A program made the translations under genes and the position numbers. A DNA stretch of 64,000 bases from Desulfopila aestuarii DSM 18488 (GTDB taxonomy: Bacteria > Desulfobacterota > Desulfobulbia > Desulfobulbales > Desulfocapsaceae), in contig NZ_FRFE01000003.1 in assembly GCF_900143695.1 (NCBI RefSeq), forward strand, positions 1-64,000. Direction: 5' to 3'. How positions within the stretch are numbered: the stretch's first letter is position 1; every line of letters begins with the position of its first letter. This document shows positions 24,283 through 34,079 of this stretch, piece by piece. Below the pieces are notes generated by a model. It was not told where the DNA came from. It did no database searches and saw only the letters and a list, made by a program, of their open reading frames with translations.

Positions 24283-25879
24283 CGGCGCCGAGCGATTTGG
24301 CATTGAACGGCTTCTGCAGAATATCGCTGACTCCTGCCGTCCGAGCCGCTTCGTTATCGGTCGCTTCATTCTGGGTGGTCACCATGATCACTGGCAGTTG
24401 TTCGGCTGAATACAATTCACGGATCTTTTGAGTCAGTTGAACCCCTGTGATATCCGGCATGTTGAGATCGGTCAACACCATCAGCGGTTTTTCCCCCGCC
24501 AGCCATTCGAGTGCCGAAGCTGGGAACTCGAACAGCACCGGTTCGTATCCCAGCTCATGCAGGGTCGCCTTGTAGATATTGAGAATCATACGTGAATCGT
24601 CCACCGCCACGACCTTCGGTCGTGAGACCTGCTCCTCGCGCCCTTCAAATCGTGTGGCAAACGCTTTCTTGCCTTCCTTTTTCAGTAAATTGCTATAGTG
24701 CTCCCGGATATCCTTATGGGTGTGCGGGAGATAAACCAGAGCCAGCTCCTGGAACATCTCATCATCGGCAAGACTCAAAAAAACCTGATCAACCTGAGCA
24801 TTGACAATGATCTTAGCAATGTGCCGGGCATCTTCTTCCGGCCCCCGCAACAGGTTCTTAATCCCTGCCGCAAGAATAGACGAGAAATTGCGGTCAATGG
24901 CACGGGCAGCGGCGATACAGACATGATCTTCACCATCGGTAAGCCCGGCAGTCAAGGTGTATGCACCTTTTTTGAGCGGCAGAAGAGCAAGGGCCTCATA
25001 GGCCGCAAAGCGCACATTGGCACTTCGCGGTACAGTATCAAGCAACTTACGGATGGGCGAAATGGCTGACTCATCGCCAATATCACCGAGGACATTCAAG
25101 GTATGGATCAAGAGATCAGGGTCATGGTTGCCTAGATTGTCAATAAGCAGCGGTACCGCCTTGGGACCGATGTTCACCAGCTCCTTCTTGGCATAACTGC
25201 GCATATGGGCATGACTCGAACGCAAGGTATCGCTCAGTTTTTCCAACGAAATCTGGTCCTGCACCTCAGCAAAGATCGAGAGAATCATGAAATCGATATC
25301 GTTGTCGGTCCCCATCCGTTCGGCCAGCCGGTGCATGGCGGTGGGCGTCCCCAGCTGTCCAAGAGAATGCACCGAGGCCATGATCAACTCACGATTGGCC
25401 GAATAGAGATAGTCGGTCAACATATTAATGGCATCCGGATCCCCCAGCTGGCCTAGGGTCTCGATGATGAGCAGGATCATGGCGTCATCATTGGCGGTGG
25501 CGGCAATCTCGAGCAATGCCGGGGTTGCATCTGTATAATGCAGTTCACCCACCAGTCGAATCAGTTCCGACTTATGTTCGACAGCGTTTGAAGTAAGAAA
25601 TTTCGGCAGTGTTTCGGGATACGCCAGCAGGCTTGAAAGAAGCGTCTCCCGTATGACCGGCATCCCCTCAGCCGCTTCCGGCTGTTCCGCCAGAAGATAG
25701 GTGAGGAGAGGCACCACAAAGTCCACCTTTCCTCTGGAGAGTTCATAGATCATCCTGTTGCGGGTCTTGATGTCCACCTCACTGATGTGAGATAACACCA
25801 GACGCGATTTCATGATATCCCCAGTCTGCACATTTGCCTGAATTTCTTCAATCATGTGCTGCGAATTCAACTCAACCAT
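24260..25879 (-). CDS. HEAT-repeat protein with C-terminal receiver domain
   Basis: This 539-residue protein has about 400 residues of alpha-helical HEAT-like repeats (recurring units such as DPDAINMLTDYL and SLGQLGTPTAMHRLAERM) followed by a CheY-type receiver (VVAVDDSRM, phospho-aspartate in VLTDLNMPD, lysine in LQKPFN). The repeats form a scaffold for protein binding, so phosphorylation probably switches an interaction, not DNA binding. No kinase is adjacent. The ribosome binding site AGAGG is about 6 nt before the ATG. The 3' end runs 23 nt into the convergent PHP gene, so the two transcripts overlap antisense. Confidence 0.85.
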   Translation of the reverse strand: MVELNSQHMIEEIQANVQTGDIMKSRLVLSHISEVDIKTRNRMIYELSRGKVDFVVPLLTYLLAEQPEAAEGMPVIRETLLSSLLAYPETLPKFLTSNAVEHKSELIRLVGELHYTDATPALLEIAATANDDAMILLIIETLGQLGDPDAINMLTDYLYSANRELIMASVHSLGQLGTPTAMHRLAERMGTDNDIDFMILSIFAEVQDQISLEKLSDTLRSSHAHMRSYAKKELVNIGPKAVPLLIDNLGNHDPDLLIHTLNVLGDIGDESAISPIRKLLDTVPRSANVRFAAYEALALLPLKKGAYTLTAGLTDGEDHVCIAAARAIDRNFSSILAAGIKNLLRGPEEDARHIAKIIVNAQVDQVFLSLADDEMFQELALVYLPHTHKDIREHYSNLLKKEGKKAFATRFEGREEQVSRPKVVAVDDSRMILNIYKATLHELGYEPVLFEFPASALEWLAGEKPLMVLTDLNMPDITGVQLTQKIRELYSAEQLPVIMVTTQNEATDNEAARTAGVSDILQKPFNAKSLGAAMDKLLK

Positions 25880-26013
25880 ATCAACCTCTTCAATACATTC
25901 ACATTGGGATAATCATCCCGAAAACTCATCACGTCTCCATACTATCACAGCTGAGTGAAATTTGTCTAAGCCAGATATCAACAAATTCTCAAGCTCAAGT
26001 CGCCTCTAACAGT

Positions 26014-27735
26014 TTACGGCAGCCATGAAGCGCCCATTCTCCGAATTACATTATAGCCACCCGGAAGAACGAGGGTATTTTTCCTGCCGACCGAATCCAA
26101 AAAGACCTGTATCTCGTAAGAACGTGAGCCGGCATTGCAAAAGATGATCAGGGTGCGATCGTCGGGCAGTTCCTCATAACGATCACGCACCTGTTCGTAG
26201 GGCAGAGACATCCAGATCTGTTCCCCAAGAGCCTCAACCAGGGGATCGGCCTGCTTGGGATGGCGCACATCGAGCACTTGCCAGTCCGGCTGGCTAGAAT
26301 AGTCATCCATCCAGCTGTAGAAATCGGCCATGCCGATCTGCCGCATCCTGCCGTCACAGAGATTTTCTGCCACATAACCGGCGGCGTTAATGGCATCGAT
26401 AGCTGCCGAGAACGGCGGCGCGTAACACATCTCTATATTGCTAAAATCCTCAATAGTCGCACTATTGGCCAGGGCCACGGCAGCAGCATCAAGTCTGGCG
26501 GAAAGAGCGTCGTTCATGGGACCGACCCCCTGCAATCCCAAAACTCTCCGGCTCCTCCGGTCAAAAACCATTTCAAAACAGACGATATCCTGACCAGGAA
26601 AGAAATGGGCCCGATCTGAAGGCGAAGTCAACGACACATCCGCATCAAAGCCCTCTGCCAGAGCCGCCTTTAGGGTCAGTCCGACGGCACCGATGGAGAT
26701 ATCAAAAGCCTTCATGATAAAGCTGCCCACCCCACCCTTGAATGTCGATGGGATACCCGCCATATTGTCAGCCGCCACTCTCCCTTCTTTGTTTGCCAGG
26801 CTGCCGAAAGGTGCACAGAACCGCTTGCCCGTAAGCAGATGGACAATCTCAACGCAATCACCCGCTGCAAAGATCGCAGGGTCGGAGGTCTGCATGCGTT
26901 CGTTGACGACAATGCCGCCGTTTGGGATAACATGCAGTCCCGCCTCTACCGCCAACTGTGCACGGGGTCTGACACCAGCGGCCATCACAATCAGATCGGC
27001 CTCAATAGTACGCTTGCTGGTCTTGAGACCGACGACCCGACCATCCTCACCAAGGATTTCTTCAGCCGCCTCCCCCAGGAACACTTCGACATTCTTCTCC
27101 CGGAGATGTTTCGTCAAAATCGTTGCCATGGTCCAGCCAACCGCTTTGGGGAGCAGCTGATCCATAAACTCAACCACCGTGGTCTCCACCCCCCACAGGT
27201 CGGTAAAGGCTTCGGCCATCTCAAGTCCGATAGCCCCACCACCGATGATAACCGCCTTGCCCACCTGCCCTTTGGCTATGCGCTCCTTTATCTCAATCGC
27301 CTTATGCAGATCGCTAATGGTAAAAACACCGTCAAGGCTGTTGCCGGGTATCGGCAGGATCACAGGTTGACTGCCGGTCGCCAGCAGCAACTGGTCATAT
27401 TCGAGCTTGCCCTGCTCGCCGCTCTGCACATTTTCGACAGTGACGGTTTTATTGGTTCTATCTATAGCAATGGCCCTGGTTGAGGTCAGCGTTCTGACCC
27501 CCTTGGCCTTCTCAAAAAAGAACTCATCCCGGAGCATATGAAAACTGGTCGACCGCAGTTCTTTTTCATCCGCCACATCACCTGAGACGTAGTAAGGAAT
27601 ACCGCAACCTCCATACGAAATCAGACTGTCTTGATCAACCAGGGTAACTTCTGCGTCCTGCATCAACCGTTTTACCCGGACTGCGGCCTTAGGACCTGCC
27701 GCAACCCCACCGATTATCACTATTTTCTTACCCAT
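26014..27735 (-). CDS. FAD-dependent CoA-disulfide / persulfide reductase with C-terminal rhodanese domain
   Basis: This 573-residue enzyme belongs to the pyridine nucleotide-disulfide oxidoreductases of the CoA-disulfide reductase/NADH-dependent persulfide reductase (Npsr) type. The N-terminal FAD site is IIGGVAAGPKAA, the single redox cysteine is C44 in YGGCGIPYY, NAD binds at VIIGGGAIGLEMAEAF and the second FAD motif is PAIFAAGDC. The last approximately 100 residues are a rhodanese domain with its active cysteine in IIFCNAGSR. In sulfur-reducing bacteria such fusions reduce CoA-persulfide or polysulfide. The ATG at 27735 has a GGAGG 6 nt upstream, so I use it instead of the upstream TTG. 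Confidence 0.92.
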   Translation of the reverse strand: MGKKIVIIGGVAAGPKAAVRVKRLMQDAEVTLVDQDSLISYGGCGIPYYVSGDVADEKELRSTSFHMLRDEFFFEKAKGVRTLTSTRAIAIDRTNKTVTVENVQSGEQGKLEYDQLLLATGSQPVILPIPGNSLDGVFTISDLHKAIEIKERIAKGQVGKAVIIGGGAIGLEMAEAFTDLWGVETTVVEFMDQLLPKAVGWTMATILTKHLREKNVEVFLGEAAEEILGEDGRVVGLKTSKRTIEADLIVMAAGVRPRAQLAVEAGLHVIPNGGIVVNERMQTSDPAIFAAGDCVEIVHLLTGKRFCAPFGSLANKEGRVAADNMAGIPSTFKGGVGSFIMKAFDISIGAVGLTLKAALAEGFDADVSLTSPSDRAHFFPGQDIVCFEMVFDRRSRRVLGLQGVGPMNDALSARLDAAAVALANSATIEDFSNIEMCYAPPFSAAIDAINAAGYVAENLCDGRMRQIGMADFYSWMDDYSSQPDWQVLDVRHPKQADPLVEALGEQIWMSLPYEQVRDRYEELPDDRTLIIFCNAGSRSYEIQVFLDSVGRKNTLVLPGGYNVIRRMGASWLP

Positions 27736-27866
27736 TTTCGCCTCCTTCAAGCCTCTGCCGCAGCACTTCAGCAGCGTAGAGAGTTACTCGAAATATTTCA
27801 TTTTATTGGGAACCGCTGGTCCCCATTATGCAGTCATTATACGAATTCATCATTCGGGGATCTAAC

Positions 27867-28667
27867 CTACCGTTTTCCGAGCAGGCAATCAAGCCGCAAA
27901 CGGTGACGCTGGTCAAAGAGATGACGTCCAGTCATCCAGATCGCAGTAATAACCCCGAATCCTGTACCAGCGGCGATCAGCAAGATAATAAGGATCTGGT
28001 ATTTGACCGCCTCAACCGGCGGAGTACCTCCCAGAATCTGACCGGTCATCATACCCGGTAGGCTGACGATACCTGCTGCAGCCATGGAATTGATGATCGG
28101 CATCATACCCGTCCGCATACAGTCGCGCCTGATATCAGAACTGGCCTCCTGCCAGCTCTGCCCAAGCATCAACCGCTGCTCAATTACATTGCGCTGCTCA
28201 TAAAACTGACTGCTCAGCCGGTCCGCAGCAAGTGATATACCGGTCATGGTGTTGCCAAGCAGCATCCCAAGCAGGGGGATAGCGTATTGTGGTGTGTACC
28301 AGGGCTCAACCCCAATTATGACTACCAACGCCAGCAGCGTAACCGAAAATGAGGAGATAAACATGGCGCCGGTACCGATCAAGTAACCGGCAACACCTCG
28401 TATCCGGCGCTTCTGCCGCGCCTGCACTTCTCGTCCCGCGGCTCCCAGCATCACCAGCGACATCAGGAGAATCAGCCAACCGTCGGCGTTGGCGAAAAGA
28501 TACCGCAGCACAAGCCCGATAAAGAGCAGTTGGGCTATCATACGACCGCTGAAGATGATGATCTTTTTCTCAAGACCAAGACTCAGCGCCATGCTGACTC
28601 CTGCCAGGACGAGCAGCAGCAAAGCGGCAATGGCCAGATCGAAAGTGGTTAGAGAAATAACGTTCAT
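27867..28667 (-). CDS. fetB: ABC transporter permease, FetB (UPF0014) type
   Basis: This 266-residue protein has seven or so membrane spans and the family blocks GRMIAQLLFIGLVLRYLF, a GTGAMF segment, GMLLGNTMTGISLA and SLPGMMTGQILGGTPP. FetAB is known in E. coli as an iron exporter that relieves oxidative stress. Homologues also occur in organisms where the role is not tested. The start of fetB lies 29 nt after the fetA stop, as expected for a transporter operon. Hydrophobic segments continue to within 30 residues of the C-terminus. Confidence 0.88.
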   Translation of the reverse strand: MNVISLTTFDLAIAALLLLVLAGVSMALSLGLEKKIIIFSGRMIAQLLFIGLVLRYLFANADGWLILLMSLVMLGAAGREVQARQKRRIRGVAGYLIGTGAMFISSFSVTLLALVVIIGVEPWYTPQYAIPLLGMLLGNTMTGISLAADRLSSQFYEQRNVIEQRLMLGQSWQEASSDIRRDCMRTGMMPIINSMAAAGIVSLPGMMTGQILGGTPPVEAVKYQILIILLIAAGTGFGVITAIWMTGRHLFDQRHRLRLDCLLGKR

Positions 28668-28696
28668 ACGATTTGAGTAATAGAAGTAGTGTTAGA

Positions 28697-29392
28697 CTAC
28701 GCCTGCGACAACCGTTCCGGCAGCATGTTGGTTCTGTTGGTCACTATCTCGAGAAGGGTGTGCTCTTCCAACGTAAAAATCCGGTTAGCGACCCTTCTCA
28801 GCTGAGCCGGGTCATGGCTCACCCAGACAATGCCAAGTTCTTTGCTTTGCCTCAGCTCTGCAAGCAGCTCTTCGAGGCTATTCGTGTGCGTGGCATCAAG
28901 GGCCGAGCTCGGCTCATCAAGCAAGAGTACTATCGGTTCAGGTACCAGTGCTCTTATCAGGGCAAGACGCTGTCGTTCGCCGGTAGAGAGTCGACTCACC
29001 TCCCAGTTCAGTACATCCATGGCAAAACCGAGCCGCTCAAGGGTTGGCAGCAGCGTATCCATCTGTTCATTCTTCGGGAAATGATCACCAACCAGATCAA
29101 ACCACCACTGTGGATCAGCGGGGACCATACCGACCATCTGCCGCCAACGAGGCGCCGGGATCTTCTGTGCATCAATGCCATTTAGCACAACATTGCCAGT
29201 GCAGGGGATAAGATCAGCCATAGCCCGCAGCAACTGGGTTTTGCCAATCCCAGACCTGCCACTCAGACCGACACATTCACCTGCAGCCACGGAAAAGCTG
29301 TATGGGCCTTTTGTGAGAAAAGCGACGTTAGTAACGTCTAGCAAGACGGGCTTAGGCTGTTGGGAGACTAATAAAGAAGGTTGTTCCTGCAT
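28697..29392 (-). CDS. fetA: ABC transporter ATP-binding protein, FetA type
   Basis: This 231-residue ATPase pairs with the FetB permease. Walker A is GRSGIGKTQLL, the ABC signature is LSTGERQR (a variant of LSGGQ), Walker B is LLLDEPSSALD and the switch histidine lies in VWVSHDP. The likely ATG at 29392 (MQEQPS) overlaps the 3' end of the upstream histidine kinase gene by 41 nt. An earlier in-frame start at 29431 would overlap by 80 nt. Translation is probably coupled. Confidence 0.9.
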   Translation of the reverse strand: MQEQPSLLVSQQPKPVLLDVTNVAFLTKGPYSFSVAAGECVGLSGRSGIGKTQLLRAMADLIPCTGNVVLNGIDAQKIPAPRWRQMVGMVPADPQWWFDLVGDHFPKNEQMDTLLPTLERLGFAMDVLNWEVSRLSTGERQRLALIRALVPEPIVLLLDEPSSALDATHTNSLEELLAELRQSKELGIVWVSHDPAQLRRVANRIFTLEEHTLLEIVTNRTNMLPERLSQA

Positions 29393-30818
29393 TGATGGCG
29401 CTCTCGATGTGTATTTCGCCGTTATGACCATCGATGATATTCTTGGTTATCGACAATCCCAAACCGGTGCCTTTATGCTTATCGGTAAAAAAGGGTTTAA
29501 AAATCTGCTCGGCCGTCTCTTCGTTCATACCAATCCCGTTATCGCTGATGGCCAGCACAACCTTCCCTTTGCTGCCGATCTGGGTCCGCACCTTCAGGCT
29601 ACCTCCATCCGGCATGGCCTGAATGCCATTCACCAGAATATTGAGAAGAGCTCGGTAAAGCTGTTCCGGATCGAGATGAACCAGCGGCAGGTCGGCTTGA
29701 AGCTCCTTGACCAGCTCGATATGTTGCTCTTCAAGCTTATGGGCAATAAAGATTAACGCCTTTTCAACCAGCTCATTGATGTTGCCGGGCTGCAGCTTCG
29801 TCTCCTGAGGACGGGCAAAATCAAGAAACTCCATGACAATGTCATTCAAGCGACTGGTTTCATCAACGATAATGCGGGCCAGGTGTTCACTGCCAGGTGC
29901 AACTTTTTTTATACGTTTTTCCAGTATTTCTGCAGTGCTTCTCACAATACCAAGCGGACTTTTAATCTCATGGGAAACGGTTGCCACCATGGTGCCGAGA
30001 TGGGCCAGTCGCTCTGCCTGATTAAGCTGCTCCTCCAGACGCAGACGCTCGAGCGCCTTTCCTTCCATAATCCGGCCAGCCCTGGAAACGATAGTCCGCA
30101 ACACCAGAAAGAGGACGGCCATCACTGTACCAGAGACGGCAATAATCGATCCCTGCAAACGAATAATATTTTCATATTCTTTCGAGAGGTCTTTCTGGAT
30201 CTCGATGACCCCCATGATAAGATCGCTGGGTTCGCCGGTATCGCGAACCTGACGAAACGGAATGAATGTGCGCAGTTCACAGCTGAGCGATTTGGTCTCC
30301 GGCAGGAGGTTGACCACCGAACCGCTGTACAGTAGTCGTGAATTGGCAACACCTGAAAGCGCCAGTTCATACTCCACTCCACCCAGATCTTTTATGCCAA
30401 CAATATCGTCAACCGTCGAATAAGACACAATATTCATGCTCGAATCATAAATAGTTACCGATTCGATCTTCATACCCTGAATAACACTCTTCACCACCGC
30501 GTCAAGCGTCCCAAACTGCTCGGGATTACTGAGCGCAATATTGCCGAAACGTACCACTGTTGGCAGAACAAAACGGCGAAATACCTGCTGATTGAGATTT
30601 TCGGCAAGGACCATCGAATACTCTTCACTTTGTTTCAACATCACCTTTTTGGCATTCTGGGAGATAGCCCAGGAAAGAAACAGGGTGAAGATAAGGATGA
30701 CTGCAAGACTGGTGAATGTAAAATATTTTACCAGCTTGAAGGGTTGCAGACCGGCGTCCAGCTTCTGCTGCTGGACGAGATCCTGCGTTTTTTTGCCACC
30801 CTTTCGCAATTTAACCAT
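29352..30818 (-). CDS. Membrane sensor histidine kinase
   Basis: This 488-residue kinase has a span near residues 34-54, a periplasmic sensor of about 150 residues (with VVRFGNIALS and SVTIYDSS), a second span near 225-245, and a cytoplasmic kinase core. The H-box is TVSHEIKSPLGIVR, the N-box NILVNGIQAM, the G boxes DNGIGM and GTGLGLSI. It probably autophosphorylates at the H-box histidine. There is no response regulator next to it. It overlaps the radical SAM gene by 8 nt (ATG at 30818) and the fetA start by 41 nt, so it appears to be in one operon with a metal-type transporter. Confidence 0.9.
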   Translation of the reverse strand: MVKLRKGGKKTQDLVQQQKLDAGLQPFKLVKYFTFTSLAVILIFTLFLSWAISQNAKKVMLKQSEEYSMVLAENLNQQVFRRFVLPTVVRFGNIALSNPEQFGTLDAVVKSVIQGMKIESVTIYDSSMNIVSYSTVDDIVGIKDLGGVEYELALSGVANSRLLYSGSVVNLLPETKSLSCELRTFIPFRQVRDTGEPSDLIMGVIEIQKDLSKEYENIIRLQGSIIAVSGTVMAVLFLVLRTIVSRAGRIMEGKALERLRLEEQLNQAERLAHLGTMVATVSHEIKSPLGIVRSTAEILEKRIKKVAPGSEHLARIIVDETSRLNDIVMEFLDFARPQETKLQPGNINELVEKALIFIAHKLEEQHIELVKELQADLPLVHLDPEQLYRALLNILVNGIQAMPDGGSLKVRTQIGSKGKVVLAISDNGIGMNEETAEQIFKPFFTDKHKGTGLGLSITKNIIDGHNGEIHIESAINAGTTFFISLPTA

Positions 30819-32568
30819 GACAGACCCCGCATCGCCTGCAGATGGAGGTGTCACAGGCCAGAGTCAACTTCTCGTCGAATGCCCGCTGGTATTCCTGCCA
30901 GAGATAATCGTGATCGATACCGTGGTCGATCACATACCAGGGAAACCAGCTTGTCTGACGAAAAGCACGAACTGCATACTCTTCAGCGGTGAGATGGTGC
31001 TGCTTCATCGCCTGTTTCCAACTACAGCCGGTGTCTGCCATGGTAAGCAGCACCTCGGCAAGTCGCCTGTCGCCTCGCGACAAAACCGCCTGAAAAAGAA
31101 CACTCTCGGGTTTATCGAACTGCAGATGCACATTAGCCAGCGAAGAGAGACCGTTACGCAACACTTTCTGCCGTCGCTTCAGCTCATTTACGGCTTCTTT
31201 AGCACTTCCCTCTTTATTTGATTCAGGCGAAAAACTCATGCCAAACGGGTGGAACTGGAAGGGCGTCCAAGGTTTCGGAGCAAAGCAGTTCACGGAAATG
31301 ACGATTTCCGTAAGCCGTCCCCGCACCTTTCCAATACGATCGATACGTTCTTTTATTTTGCCAACTAAGGTAACCGCCTCCAGCAGATCCTCATCTGCTT
31401 CAGAGGGCAGACCAATCATGAGGTAGAGCTTGAGTTTGAAAATACCAGCCGCTACCAGCCGCTCGGCAGCCTCCAGCAGGTCAGTCTCATCCAGTCCCTT
31501 ATTGATGACCCTTCGTAACCTCTCAGAACTCCCATCAGGAGCAATGGCCACACTTTTCAGTTCACTGGCGCCAAGCAGGTCGATTAGATGATCACTGAGC
31601 CGATCGGCCCGTAGCGAGGAGAAAGAGAGGGCACAGCCGCTTTCCTTGAGATACGTGCTGATTTGCTCCAGCGCTGCGCTATCGGCCATCTCCATACCGA
31701 GAAGGCCAACCCGGTCAATACCGGTAAAACGGGCCTTGAGACCCTCCACCACAGCGTCCCCATCCCAGAGACGCGGGGGACGATAAATAAAGCCTGCCGC
31801 GCAAAATCGGCAGCCACGTGAGCAACCGCGGCCAAGCTCGGTCAGATGCATCTCGGCAAACTCGGCTTCCGGGGTCAACAGCTGTGAATGAGCAGCAACG
31901 GGAGAATGGTGAAGCACCGATTTCACCACCCTCTCCGGCAGATCGTGGCTTGCACGATAGCATCGCAGCTCGCCTTCATTATCATATTCCGGGGTATAAA
32001 AACACGGTGCGTAGCAGCCATTCAGGTTCCGGCTCAAATGCAGCAGCAAATCGCTTCGCGCCAACCGGTCGTGGTCTTGCAACAATGATGCAACGAGGCT
32101 GGGCAGAACCGGCTCGGCTTCACCTAGGACAAAAAGGTCGACAAACGGCGCAAGCGGCTCAGGATTCATGAAAGTAGCCACCCCGCCACAGATAACCAGT
32201 GGCTGGGCGGGTGCTATAGCAGAATCGCGGTCGGAGCTGAAGGGAGCAATCCCTGCCATCCGGAGCAATTGCACCAGGTGGGGATAATCGTGCTCGAAAC
32301 TGATGGAGATAAAAATGATGGGAAAATCGGTAAGCGGCCGCTGCGATTCGACAGAACGCAATGGTTCTTTTTTTTCCGGGAGAAAAAATCTCTCGCAGAC
32401 CAGGCTGTCTTCATTGCCCAGCATGGCGTACACCAGCTGGAATCCGAGACTTGACATCCCCACCCCATACGTATTGGGATAGAGTAACGCCACGGGTAGA
32501 CGCCCGGTCCACTTTTTGAGATAACTGCCTTTTTCCGTATCCAGCCTGGAGGTAACCTTACCGACCAA
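30811..32568 (-). CDS. Radical SAM protein with N-terminal B12-binding-like region
   Basis: This 585-residue protein has an N-terminal Rossmann-type region (LPVALLYPNTYGVGMSSLGF, ISFEHDYPHL, VICGGVATFMNPEP, VLGEAEPV) like cobalamin-binding radical SAM proteins, then the 4Fe-4S site CSRGCRFC and the GLLGMEM and SLRADRLS blocks. A C-terminal CRRCGVC could bind another cluster. It resembles the uncharacterised radical SAM family that is widespread in Desulfobacterota. The frame begins at a TTG because the next upstream codon run reaches a stop, and there is no obvious ribosome binding site. The 3' end overlaps the kinase gene by 8 nt. Confidence 0.85.
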   Translation of the reverse strand: MVGKVTSRLDTEKGSYLKKWTGRLPVALLYPNTYGVGMSSLGFQLVYAMLGNEDSLVCERFFLPEKKEPLRSVESQRPLTDFPIIFISISFEHDYPHLVQLLRMAGIAPFSSDRDSAIAPAQPLVICGGVATFMNPEPLAPFVDLFVLGEAEPVLPSLVASLLQDHDRLARSDLLLHLSRNLNGCYAPCFYTPEYDNEGELRCYRASHDLPERVVKSVLHHSPVAAHSQLLTPEAEFAEMHLTELGRGCSRGCRFCAAGFIYRPPRLWDGDAVVEGLKARFTGIDRVGLLGMEMADSAALEQISTYLKESGCALSFSSLRADRLSDHLIDLLGASELKSVAIAPDGSSERLRRVINKGLDETDLLEAAERLVAAGIFKLKLYLMIGLPSEADEDLLEAVTLVGKIKERIDRIGKVRGRLTEIVISVNCFAPKPWTPFQFHPFGMSFSPESNKEGSAKEAVNELKRRQKVLRNGLSSLANVHLQFDKPESVLFQAVLSRGDRRLAEVLLTMADTGCSWKQAMKQHHLTAEEYAVRAFRQTSWFPWYVIDHGIDHDYLWQEYQRAFDEKLTLACDTSICRRCGVCHG

Positions 32569-32640
32569 GCCGGATGATGTTCTGTGCTGCTTCCTGATTA
32601 CGGACCCCTTTTATATGAAAAAGGTTGGTTCCGCGGCAAT

Positions 32641-32692
32641 ACCACACCGGCCCACACACCTTTCATGTTTCGTTGTGGCCGGCCAATGTGGT
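32641..32692. terminator. Long hairpin between ftsZ and the radical SAM gene
   Basis: ACCACA-CCGGCC (32641-32652) pairs with GGCCGG-TGTGGT (32677-32692), with a CCAA bulge and further weak pairing inside. It sits 14 nt after ftsZ in the minus direction. There is no strong T-run, so it is either a terminator or a processing/protection structure at the end of the dcw transcript. Confidence 0.45.
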
Positions 32693-32705
32693 CCAGCCTT
32701 GCTGG

Positions 32706-33962
32706 TTAGTTGGCCTTCTTGCGCAGGTAGGCCGGGGTTTCCAGATGATCCTCGTGCCAGGTTGGCAGATCGCGTTTTCTGCCGTCGTTATCGCCGGAAT
32801 TGCCACCAAAGTGATCCAGCGTCTCAAAATTCGAATTCGGCAGGCGAGTCACCTTCGGTTGTCTGTTGACCGGGGCCTGCTTGGCTGAATTGACAGGATC
32901 ACTCTCACGTTCACGCTCACGTTCGCGATTCCTACCGTTTTCAGTCTCCGGTCGTTTACGGTAGAGATCATTAACCTGGGAGATAGCCTCTCTCTTGCTC
33001 GCAATATCACCAACACCCGTAGCAATAACGGTAACCTTGAGCTCATCCTCCAGGGAATTGTCATAGAGGGCGCCGATGACCACCTTGGCGTCCTCATCCA
33101 CCCGTTCCTGAATGAGTGAAGAAGCCTCCATGAACTCAGACATGGCAAAAGTCTCTTCGGAAGCGGAAATATTGATCAACAGACCACGGGCACCATCGAT
33201 TCCGAAATCCTCAAGCAATTGATTGTCGATAGCCTTCCTGGCCGCTTCGACCGCCCTGTTTTCCCCGACAGCGCTGCCGCTACCCATGATAGCTGGCCCG
33301 ACTTCACGCATGACAGTGCGAAGATCGGCAAAGTCGGCATTAATCAGTCCGGGAACATTTATCAGGTCTGTGATACCTTTTACAGCCTGCAAAAGTACGT
33401 TGTCGGCCATTGTCAGCATATCGGCCAACTTACTGTTTTTCTGCATGAGTGACAGCAGGCGATCATTGGGCACGGTTATAATGGTATCGGCATATTTCTG
33501 CAGCTGCTCCCAGCCGTACTCGGCGTTGCGCATCCGAAACTTGCCTTCAAAACTAAAGGGCTTGGTGACAACTGCAACAGTCAGTGCGCCAAGTTCCTTA
33601 CAGGCTTTGGCAACCACAGGAGCAGCACCGGTACCGGTACCGCCGCCTAGACCGGCGGTGACAAAGACCATATCGCTGCCTTTTAGGGCTTCTTTGATCT
33701 CCTCAAGAGATTCAATAGCCGCCTGTTCACCGGTTTCAGGTGTCGCTCCGGCACCAAGACCTTTGGTCACGCTGGGACCGAGCTGCAGGCAAATATCAGC
33801 TTGAGACTGCAACAGCGCTTGTTTATCGGTATTCGCCGCGATAAATTCGACCCCTTGCAATCGATTGGCTACCATGGTGTTGATGGCATTACCGCCACCG
33901 CCGCCGACTCCAATCACCCTGACAACCGCCACGCCCTCTGATTCTGCCATTCTAAACGGCAT
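32706..33962 (-). CDS. ftsZ: Cell division protein FtsZ
   Basis: FtsZ is the tubulin homologue that forms the division ring at midcell. The 418 residues include the GTP-binding tubulin signature GGGTGTGAAP, the T7 loop region NADFADLRTVM and a C-terminal conserved peptide (LETPAYLRKK) that binds FtsA. A variable linker with an N-R-E-R-E-R repeat separates the globular part from this tail. MPFRMAESEG starts at 33962 with GGGAG 7 nt upstream. The gene closes the dcw cluster, 117 nt after ftsA. Confidence 0.98.
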   Translation of the reverse strand: MPFRMAESEGVAVVRVIGVGGGGGNAINTMVANRLQGVEFIAANTDKQALLQSQADICLQLGPSVTKGLGAGATPETGEQAAIESLEEIKEALKGSDMVFVTAGLGGGTGTGAAPVVAKACKELGALTVAVVTKPFSFEGKFRMRNAEYGWEQLQKYADTIITVPNDRLLSLMQKNSKLADMLTMADNVLLQAVKGITDLINVPGLINADFADLRTVMREVGPAIMGSGSAVGENRAVEAARKAIDNQLLEDFGIDGARGLLINISASEETFAMSEFMEASSLIQERVDEDAKVVIGALYDNSLEDELKVTVIATGVGDIASKREAISQVNDLYRKRPETENGRNRERERERESDPVNSAKQAPVNRQPKVTRLPNSNFETLDHFGGNSGDNDGRKRDLPTWHEDHLETPAYLRKKAN

Positions 33963-34079
33963 ACCATTCTCCCTGCTGCTATATTAAACCGGCATCCCCT
34001 GCGGACCCGCCGGCTGAACATTCAATTCCTGCAAATATATCATCTGCCCATTGCCCCATAAACAAAAATATCTGGGGTC

